Under the pieces are notes generated by a model. The model did not search any database. It worked only from the letters and a program-made list of their open reading frames with translations, and was not told where the DNA came from. A program made the position numbers and the translations under genes. Of a stretch of DNA of 33,328 bases, positions 27,361 to 33,328 are shown in pieces. Location of the stretch: positions 1 through 33,328 of the forward strand of contig JAMOQF010000174.1 in the NCBI GenBank assembly GCA_027064125.1. The letters are read 5' to 3'. This DNA comes from Acidobacteriota bacterium. GTDB taxonomy: Bacteria > Acidobacteriota > JAAYUB01 > JAMOQF01. The first letter of the stretch is position 1. Every line of letters starts with the position of its first letter.

Positions 27361-28536
27361 ATGAAAACAGCATATATTTTAGAATCGGTTAGAACTCCAA
27401 TTTGTAAAGCAAAACGTGGGAAACTTGCAACTGTGAGGCCCGATGACCTTGCGGCAATTGCTATAAAAGGCATTGTGGAAAGAACAGGTGTAGATCCAAA
27501 TGAAGTAGAAGATATTATTCTGGGATGTGCAATGCCTGAAGCAGAACAGGGGATGAACGTGGCAAGAATAGCAGCCTTTAAGGCAGGAATTCCCTACGAA
27601 GTCCCTGCCATGACAATTAACAGATTCTGCTCTTCAGGTTTGCAGGCCATAGCCCTTGCAGCAGAAAGAGTTATGGCAGGCTTTGCCCACTGCATAATAG
27701 CAGGGGGAACAGAGAGTATGACCATGGTCCCCATGGGGGGAAATAAGTTTAGTGCAAATCCAGATCTTGTAAAAGATTACCCTGAAGTTTACACATCAAT
27801 GGGTATAACAGCAGAAATTGTGGCAGAAAGGTTTGGGATAAGCAGGGAAGACCAGGATATGTTTGCCCTTAAAAGTCATCAAAAGGCTGCTCAAGCAATA
27901 AAAGAGGGAAAACACAAAGAAGAGGTAATTCCGGTTGAAGTTGAAAGGGTAAAACTGGATGAAAGGGGAAAAATAGTAAGGGAAAAAGAAATTGTTGATA
28001 CAGATGATGGTGTTAGATTTGATACAAGTATGGAAGCCCTTTCAAAACTTAAACCCGTCTTCAAATTGGGGGGAACTGTTACAGCAGGTAATTCATCCCA
28101 GATGAGTGATGGGGCAGCAGTTTCAATGGTGGTTTCAGAAGAATTCCTCAAAAAAATAGGAAAGGATCCAATGGCAAGATTTGTGGGATACACATCAAAG
28201 GGCGTGCCACCTGAAATAATGGGAATAGGCCCCACCGCCGCAGTTCCCGCAATTTTAAAACTAACAGGTCTTTCCCTTAAAGACATTGGACTTATTGAAT
28301 TAAACGAGGCTTTTGCCGCCCAATCCCTATATTGCATAAGAAAACTTGAACTTGATGAATCCATTATAAATGTAAATGGTGGTGCAATTGCACTGGGACA
28401 TCCACTGGGATGCACAGGTGCAAAACTTACTGCAAACATCTTACACGAAATGAAGAGAAGAAATGTGAGATATGGAATGGTTACAATGTGTATAGGTGAA
28501 GGTATGGGAGCCGCTGGAATCTTTGAAAAAATGTAA
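27361..28536 (+). CDS. fadA: Acetyl-CoA acyltransferase (3-ketoacyl-CoA thiolase)
   Basis: The thiolase cleaves 3-ketoacyl-CoA with CoA in the last step of each beta-oxidation cycle. The 391-residue length is standard. The nucleophile Cys90 lies in NRFCSSGLQA, His347 in GGAIALGHPLGCTGAK and the second Cys377 in MVTMCIGEGMGAAG. An AGGAGG sits just before the ATG, which follows the previous stop by 12 bases. Context in a fadD-N-A-E operon favours degradation over the biosynthetic acetoacetyl-CoA role. Confidence 0.96.
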   Translation: MKTAYILESVRTPICKAKRGKLATVRPDDLAAIAIKGIVERTGVDPNEVEDIILGCAMPEAEQGMNVARIAAFKAGIPYEVPAMTINRFCSSGLQAIALAAERVMAGFAHCIIAGGTESMTMVPMGGNKFSANPDLVKDYPEVYTSMGITAEIVAERFGISREDQDMFALKSHQKAAQAIKEGKHKEEVIPVEVERVKLDERGKIVREKEIVDTDDGVRFDTSMEALSKLKPVFKLGGTVTAGNSSQMSDGAAVSMVVSEEFLKKIGKDPMARFVGYTSKGVPPEIMGIGPTAAVPAILKLTGLSLKDIGLIELNEAFAAQSLYCIRKLELDESIINVNGGAIALGHPLGCTGAKLTANILHEMKRRNVRYGMVTMCIGEGMGAAGIFEKM

Positions 28537-28553
28537 TAATTTGGAGGTGATAA

Positions 28554-30332
28554 ATGAGTGAAAACCTACCCAAGGGTGGAGAATTTTTAATTTCTGAGAC
28601 AAAGCCGGAGGATATTTTTACCCCGGAAGATTTTTCTGAGGAGCAAAAAAGTATTGCTGAGATGACCGAAGATTTCGTCACAAATGAGGTTCTTCCCAGA
28701 ATAGAGGAAATTGATGCACAAAATTTTGAAGTCACAACCTCACTTCTCAAACAGTGTGGAGAACTGGGATTACTTGCAATGGATGCCCCAGAAGAATATG
28801 ATGGTATGGAACTTGAAAAGGCAACTGTGATGCTTGTTATGGAAAAGATGGGACCCGGTGGATCCTTCTCCGTGGCATATGCAGCACACACCGGACTTGG
28901 CACCTTACCCCTTATCTACTATGGGACAAAGGAGCAAAAGGATAAATATCTCAAAAAAATTACCACCGGTGAATACATCTCAGCATATGCACTAACAGAG
29001 CCAGGTGCAGGAACTGACGCACTAAATATCAAAACAAATGCAACTTTAAGTGAAGATGGTAAATACTACATTTTAAATGGAACAAAACAGTTTATTACTA
29101 ATGCCGGATTTGCTGACATATTCTTTGTTTTTGCCAAAGTGGACAGAAAAGATTTTGCAGCATTCATAGTTGAGAAAAACTTTGAGGGAATATCCCTTGG
29201 TCCAGAAGAAAAGAAAATGGGAATTAAGGGATCTTCCACATGCCAGTTAATTTTAGACAATGTTAAGGTACCTGTGGAAAATGTCCTCGGAGAAATAGGT
29301 AAAGGACACAAAATTGCCTTCAACATTTTAAATGTGGGAAGATTTAAGCTTGGTGCAGCAGTTACAGGGGCCGGAAAATATGCCTTTTCAGAAGCCCTTA
29401 AATATGCAAATCAGAGACAGCAGTTTCAGATGCCCATTGCAAAATTTGGAGCCATCAAGGAGAAGTTTGCAGACATTGTGAGTGATCTCTTTGCAGCAGA
29501 ATCTGTTGTATATCGCCTTGCAGGACTTCTTGATAAAAAAATTGCCACAATTCCAAAAGACGCACCAGATTACTACGATCTTCACAACAAGGGTATCGAA
29601 GAATATGCCATTGAGTGCTCAATATCAAAGGTATTTTGTTCTGAAGTTCTGGGGAGAGTTGTGGATGAAGTCATTCAAACCTATGGTGGATATGGCTTTA
29701 TAGCAGAATACCCAGCAGAGAGATTTTATAGAGATGAAAGGATTAACAGAATATTTGAAGGTACAAATGAAATAAACAGATATCTGATACCAGGAATGCT
29801 TCTAAAGAGGGCAATGAAGGGCGAATTACCCCTTACCAAGGAGGCCATGAAGGCACTTGAATCCCTTATGACCCCATCCTTTGATGAAATAGATGAATCC
29901 ATACCATTTGCAAAGGAAAAATTACTCCTTAAAAATATGAAAACACTCTTTCTAATCATCGCAGGTTCAGCAGTTCAAAAATATATGGATAAGATTAAAT
30001 TTGAGCAGGAAATTCTCCTCCAACTTGCAGATATGATAATTCAGATATTTGCCCTTGAAAGCGCAATGTTAAGGGCTGAAAAAATGCTTGGAAAGGCAGA
30101 TGATGAGAAGGCAACACTTCTTAAAGATGTTGTAAAATCAATTGCCTTTATGACTTCAGAAAGAGTGGGAACTGCAGGGAGAAAAGCAGCACACTATGTG
30201 GAAGAGGGAGACAATCTCACAATGCTCATGAGCGGAATTAGAAGATTTACAAAATATGATGCTACAGGACTCCTAAAATCAAGAAGAAGACTTGCTGAAA
30301 AAGCCTCAGAAGAGGAAAAATATTTCTTTTAA
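28554..30332 (+). CDS. fadE: Acyl-CoA dehydrogenase, FadE (YusJ) type
   Basis: The FAD enzyme introduces the first double bond of beta-oxidation and passes electrons to electron-transfer flavoprotein. The 592-residue protein is longer than the usual 380-residue form because of a C-terminal helical extension (about 430-592). Visible landmarks are EPGAGTDALNIKTNA, GIKGSSTCQL, and the C-terminal-half QTYGGYGFIAEYPAERFYRD followed by IFEGTNEINRYLIPG. The N-terminus (GGEFLISETKPEDIFTPEDF) and length resemble Bacillus FadE/YusJ. GAGGTG lies seven bases before the ATG. It closes the operon, with tandem hairpins right after the stop. No etfAB genes are in the window. Confidence 0.95.
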   Translation: MSENLPKGGEFLISETKPEDIFTPEDFSEEQKSIAEMTEDFVTNEVLPRIEEIDAQNFEVTTSLLKQCGELGLLAMDAPEEYDGMELEKATVMLVMEKMGPGGSFSVAYAAHTGLGTLPLIYYGTKEQKDKYLKKITTGEYISAYALTEPGAGTDALNIKTNATLSEDGKYYILNGTKQFITNAGFADIFFVFAKVDRKDFAAFIVEKNFEGISLGPEEKKMGIKGSSTCQLILDNVKVPVENVLGEIGKGHKIAFNILNVGRFKLGAAVTGAGKYAFSEALKYANQRQQFQMPIAKFGAIKEKFADIVSDLFAAESVVYRLAGLLDKKIATIPKDAPDYYDLHNKGIEEYAIECSISKVFCSEVLGRVVDEVIQTYGGYGFIAEYPAERFYRDERINRIFEGTNEINRYLIPGMLLKRAMKGELPLTKEAMKALESLMTPSFDEIDESIPFAKEKLLLKNMKTLFLIIAGSAVQKYMDKIKFEQEILLQLADMIIQIFALESAMLRAEKMLGKADDEKATLLKDVVKSIAFMTSERVGTAGRKAAHYVEEGDNLTMLMSGIRRFTKYDATGLLKSRRRLAEKASEEEKYFF

Positions 30333-30386
30333 AAAAATCTTTTAAAAGAAAAGGGTAACACTTCTTAAAAAGTGTTGCCCTTTTTT
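30324..30386 (+). terminator. Tandem hairpins ending the fatty-acid operon
   Basis: The first hairpin pairs TTCTTTTAAAA (30324-30334, overlapping the last fadE codons) with TTTTAAAAGAA (30340-30350). The second has a 15-pair stem, AAAAGGGTAACACTT (30349-30363) with AAGTGTTGCCCTTTT (30370-30384), one T-G wobble and a loop of about six bases, running into a T6 tract. The second is a strong intrinsic terminator. The two share two bases, so both cannot be fully formed at once. Confidence 0.9.
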
Positions 30387-30401
30387 ATTTCCAGGATAAC
30401 T

Positions 30402-31346
30402 ATGGAACAATTTACACTTCCCACACCCTATCCAGTTGGTGACGTTCATTTTTACTATGAAAAAATAGATGGTGAAGGTGTACTCTTTGACTGTGGCCCC
30501 CCAACAAGGGAGGCAGAGGAATTTTTTAAAAACAAATTCCCATACAAGGAGGTAAAATATTTAATTTTTACCCATATTCATCAGGACCATTTTGGAATGG
30601 CATATTGGTTTTCAGAAAATACAGATGCCACACTCCTAATACCTGAACTCGATATAGTAAAACTTGAAAGTGATATTCCTCGATTAAAATTTATAAAGGA
30701 ATATATGGAAAGTGAGGGATTTACAAAAAAGGAAGTGGAAGACCTGGTGGATATAATGAGGATTTTAAGAAAACACATAAAAACTCCAAAAAGATTTGAA
30801 GTTATGGAAAAATACCTTGAAAAAAGTTCTCTTCCCATAAAGGCAGTACATTGTCCGGGGCACTCTCAAACAGATTATGTATACCTGTATAAAAATTATG
30901 CAATTTGTGGAGATGTGGTACTTCCCGGAATATTTCAAACTCCCCTTCTGGATCTTGACTTTAAAACACTTAAAGGAAAATATGACAACTATACAAATTA
31001 CTGCCAGACAATTGAAAAAATAGCAAATCTTTCAGATTATAAATTCCTTCCAGGACACAACAATGTGGTGGATAATCCATTAAATGTAGTAAAAGAATAT
31101 ATAAGTAAAATTTTAGTTAGAAGCCATGTGATTTTAAATTTAGGAATAGAAAAAAAGGCAAGAGATTTACTCCTCGCCCTCGATCCAGATGCCATGGAAA
31201 ATCCATTCATGGCTTATGTAAAAACTTCAAATATAATTTTTTTTAGAACTTTCCTCAAAAATCCAGAACTTCTAAAAAAGACCCTTCAAAAAGTCAATCT
31301 CTTTAAGGATTTAAAAGATAAATGGGAAAAACTTTTCGGGAAGTAA
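30402..31346 (+). CDS. Metallo-beta-lactamase-fold hydrolase
   Basis: The 314-residue protein has the two-metal signature HIHQDH (58-63: His58, His60, Asp62, His63), His154 in CPGHSQTD, Asp171 in ICGDVVLP and His219 in LPGHN. The ligand set is therefore complete, as in glyoxalase II-like and thioester hydrolases. A helical region of about 65 residues lies between the first and second ligand groups. The ATG at 30402 follows AGGA at five bases; an upstream in-frame start at 30372 would lie inside the operon terminator and is rejected. It is close to fadE but behind a strong terminator. A link to acyl-thioester hydrolysis is only suggested by the location. Confidence 0.86.
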   Translation: MEQFTLPTPYPVGDVHFYYEKIDGEGVLFDCGPPTREAEEFFKNKFPYKEVKYLIFTHIHQDHFGMAYWFSENTDATLLIPELDIVKLESDIPRLKFIKEYMESEGFTKKEVEDLVDIMRILRKHIKTPKRFEVMEKYLEKSSLPIKAVHCPGHSQTDYVYLYKNYAICGDVVLPGIFQTPLLDLDFKTLKGKYDNYTNYCQTIEKIANLSDYKFLPGHNNVVDNPLNVVKEYISKILVRSHVILNLGIEKKARDLLLALDPDAMENPFMAYVKTSNIIFFRTFLKNPELLKKTLQKVNLFKDLKDKWEKLFGK

Positions 31347-31403
31347 TTTATAATTTTTTCGGAATTATTTTAACACCTTTTTACTTCATGGAATTTTTCT
31401 ACT
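31347..31403. terminator. Short convergent gap, weak hairpin
   Basis: The gap between the metallo-hydrolase (plus) and the membrane protein (minus) contains ATAATT (31350-31355) pairing with AATTAT (31363-31368) around a loop containing TTCGG, followed by T residues. The stem is short and A/T-only, so termination here is possible but weakly supported. Confidence 0.3.
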
Positions 31404-32873
31404 TCATTTATTGCTATACCGTTTAATTTTTATTTTTTCTGAACACTTTTTTGCAACATAATTCATATTCTTTATAAAAACAGCCCATATGATTAAATAG
31501 TAAGCATGTGTTATAAATCTAAATCTATTATTCTCTCCGCACTCAAAAAGAATTCCAACATACATAACATAGACAATTGTAAAAAAGATAAATATTAAAA
31601 TCATCTTTTTCCATAAAACACTTTCTATTCTTAAATTAAAAATAAATATCGGGAAAGTAAAGAAAACAAAAAATAAAAAAAAAGGAAAAATGATAAACTT
31701 CATATAATAATTATCTCTATCCCTCTCTTTTCCCCCCCACACTCCCAACGAAGATGGAAATTTCAAATAAATTTTATTAAAAATATTAATAAGCAATTTA
31801 ATAGTACCTCCCTTCACTTTCATCTGATAAGTAAAATAAGCCGGCGTCAAGAAAAAATCAAAGGATTTTAAAACCCCCCTTAGGTACCATCTTGGATATA
31901 AAAAAACTGCTCTGAAATACTTCTCCATATATGCTTTTGATAATTTGATATATGGAAAGTAATTGAAATTTATTGCCCATCCACAAGTTTTATTTTTTTC
32001 AGAAAGTTCAGGGATACATTTGTATTTATCAGGTAATACAAGATACTTCCGTGGATATGAAGAGGGGGGTGAAAATGGATGTATAATATAAAAAATACAT
32101 CCATCATTTTCCTTCATGGCTTTTATCCTCTCTTCTTTCGCTGAATAGAGTACAAACACTTTCGCAAAGTTCATACCAAACCACGAAGAAGTGGAAAAAG
32201 TATTAAAAAGTAGGAAATTTTTCAAATAAAACAGAAATAAAACAAAAATTGTAATTCCTATTCGTTTATAAATCTTTTTTCTTTTTGAGGATTCAAAATT
32301 AAAAAAGATTAGAAAAAAAATGGTGAAAAAAATCACATGGAAAATACTTCTTATAAGAGAAAGTACTAAAAAGGAGAATAAGAATAAATCTAAAAAGATG
32401 ATTCGTTCGCTTTCGAAAAATTTTATTAACAAATAAAGTGATAAAATCAGTAAAAATATCACTGGTAGCGTATAAAAATAAAAAGTTTCGTACATTAAAA
32501 AAGATGGATTTAAAAGGAAAATAAGTGAAAAAATAAGAGATATGTTTTCCCCAACTTCAAGCAAGATAAGAATTTTATAGAACAATAAAACAGTAAAAAA
32601 TCCAATCACCAAAAAGCAAAATAAGGCAAGAAAAGAAGGAGGTAAAAAAGGATTCTTGAGTAAAAGGCCAGTAAACAAATTAAAAAAAGGCGGTTGTATA
32701 TGAAGATAAAAAATTCCCCTTAAAAGATCATTTTTCAGATATTTAACATCTAAAAACTGCCAGAAATAATTTATATGTTCAAAATAAAATTTTCCGCCAG
32801 TTAAAAAATAAAGAATGTTTAAAAAAGTAAAAAAAATAAAAATTACTATATAATTAACTTTCTCAGAAGACAT
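31404..32873 (-). CDS. Polytopic membrane protein, possible GT-C-type glycosyltransferase
   Basis: The 489-residue product has about ten to eleven hydrophobic segments. A first extracytoplasmic loop carries FWQFLDVKYLKNDLLRGIFY then HIQPPFFNLFTG, reminiscent of the H-x-PP-like loop of GT-C/PMT-family glycosyltransferases with an acidic residue before it. Two later soluble stretches (about 225-310 and 345-380) hold five cysteines, including CIFYIIHPF and NKTCGWAINF. No characterised subfamily is recognised. Such proteins transfer sugars from lipid carriers to glycans or proteins in the envelope. The gene is isolated, has only a weak ribosome site, and is richer in Phe, Ile, Lys and A/T than its neighbours, which may mean transfer. 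Confidence 0.6.
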   Translation of the reverse strand: MSSEKVNYIVIFIFFTFLNILYFLTGGKFYFEHINYFWQFLDVKYLKNDLLRGIFYLHIQPPFFNLFTGLLLKNPFLPPSFLALFCFLVIGFFTVLLFYKILILLEVGENISLIFSLIFLLNPSFLMYETFYFYTLPVIFLLILSLYLLIKFFESERIIFLDLFLFSFLVLSLIRSIFHVIFFTIFFLIFFNFESSKRKKIYKRIGITIFVLFLFYLKNFLLFNTFSTSSWFGMNFAKVFVLYSAKEERIKAMKENDGCIFYIIHPFSPPSSYPRKYLVLPDKYKCIPELSEKNKTCGWAINFNYFPYIKLSKAYMEKYFRAVFLYPRWYLRGVLKSFDFFLTPAYFTYQMKVKGGTIKLLINIFNKIYLKFPSSLGVWGGKERDRDNYYMKFIIFPFFLFFVFFTFPIFIFNLRIESVLWKKMILIFIFFTIVYVMYVGILFECGENNRFRFITHAYYLIIWAVFIKNMNYVAKKCSEKIKIKRYSNK

Positions 32874-33146
32874 TTACAACTCTTATTATTATTTTTTAAA
32901 AATCTTACACTTGGAAAAAGCACATTATTATTACCTTAAGGGAGCATACATTAAATAAAAAATTAATGCTAAAATAAAGAAAATAAAAAGTAAAGGATAA
33001 ATTATAGCAGTATAGAAATATTACAACTTTGGAAAAAATTCTTTATAAAAAAAGGAAAATTTAAAAAATTTTCAGGAAATGACTTTTAAAGGATTATAGG
33101 GAAAAATTTACTTTAACTTTCTTACCTATTAGCCTTACACCTTTTT
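32874..33146. other. AT-rich non-coding stretch
   Basis: These 273 bases between two minus-strand genes are almost entirely A/T. I see no ORF of note, no RNA-gene signature, no long inverted repeat and no hairpin-plus-T-tract strong enough to call. It must hold the promoter of the membrane-protein gene if that gene is transcribed on its own, but hexamers cannot be chosen reliably. Confidence 0.4.
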
Positions 33147-33328
33147 TTAATCCTCAAGTAAAAAGTCGTAGTAATCTTTTTTATACTTAAAATATCTCCC
33201 TTTCTTTTTTAAAATTTCATTTCTCTTTTTCTCTATCTCTTTCCTTTCTTCCTCTAACTTTTTCCCACTTTTTAAATGAAAAATAAACTCTGACATGTAT
33301 TTATCTGATTTATCCTTGTCCCCAACTT
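33147..33328 (-). CDS. 3' end of an unidentified gene, cut by the window edge
   Basis: An open minus-strand frame runs from the window edge to a TAA at 33147-33149, giving 59 C-terminal residues. It is highly charged (HLKSGKKLEEERKEIEKKRN), probably helical, and ends GRYFKYKKDYYDFLLED. The pattern fits the tail of a larger intracellular or anchoring protein, but no family is recognised. An internal ATG at 33296 exists, so a very short independent gene is conceivable but less likely. Confidence 0.55.
   Translation of the reverse strand, partial: VGDKDKSDKYMSEFIFHLKSGKKLEEERKEIEKKRNEILKKKGRYFKYKKDYYDFLLED

Noticed and set aside
30372-30401. Ten-residue N-terminal extension of the metallo-hydrolase
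   Set aside because: It would start inside the 3' arm of the fad operon terminator and lacks a ribosome site; the ATG at 30402 has AGGA.

Overview
The window is AT-rich, densely coded DNA from a diderm (Gram-negative-type) bacterium. The diderm call rests on a TonB-ExbB-ExbD-ExbD energy transducer, an OprB-like outer-membrane porin, a lipoprotein and a complete SecD-SecF-YajC set. The phylum cannot be fixed from this sequence. The secreted protein with FPQIAxGGGYTT repeats, the tonB/exbB/exbD/exbD/TPR cluster and the fused dehydrogenase/hydratase are, from memory, the kind of genes seen in Acidobacteriota and related deep-branching anaerobes. I hold that placement loosely.

Layout. The left edge (1-1534, plus) is the 3' part of recN. 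A 312-base gap (1535-1846) carries dispersed TTGCCTGACAC repeats. From 9200 down to 1847 a tightly packed minus-strand run reads: CcsA/HemX-like membrane protein, hemA, hemC, an exported DUF4097-like protein, hutH, queD, queC and an exported TPR protein. It mixes early tetrapyrrole synthesis, preQ0 (queuosine precursor) synthesis and a histidine ammonia-lyase. Divergently, a single HU gene (9370-9648) has a TTGACA promoter with a perfect palindrome and a strong terminator.

From 19868 down to 9712 a second minus-strand run reads: hemW, purF, tgt, yajC, secD, secF, tonB, exbB, exbD, exbD and a TPR lipoprotein. Most junctions overlap or are only a few bases apart. It combines tRNA queuosine insertion, protein export and outer-membrane energisation. 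The SecF has an unusual insert of about 110 residues.

The strand switches at about 19.9 kb. On the plus strand come an OprB-like porin and a large exported protein made of two repeats of about 240 residues plus a PPC domain. They are followed by a compact fatty-acid degradation operon: acyl-CoA synthetase, fused 3-hydroxyacyl-CoA dehydrogenase/enoyl-CoA hydratase, thiolase and acyl-CoA dehydrogenase. Its gene content and order match the Bacillus fadNAE type rather than the E. coli fadBA type. A clear terminator follows, then a metallo-beta-lactamase-fold hydrolase. The right end (31404-33328) is more AT-rich. It holds a minus-strand polytopic membrane protein of possible GT-C type and the 3' end of an unidentified minus-strand gene cut by the window edge.

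No rRNA, tRNA, CRISPR array, phage module or intact transposase was seen. Most genes are conserved housekeeping families. The less ordinary points are the SecF insert, the repeat-bearing gap after recN, several promoter-associated palindromes, the Bacillus-type beta-oxidation operon in a diderm and the two-repeat secreted protein.
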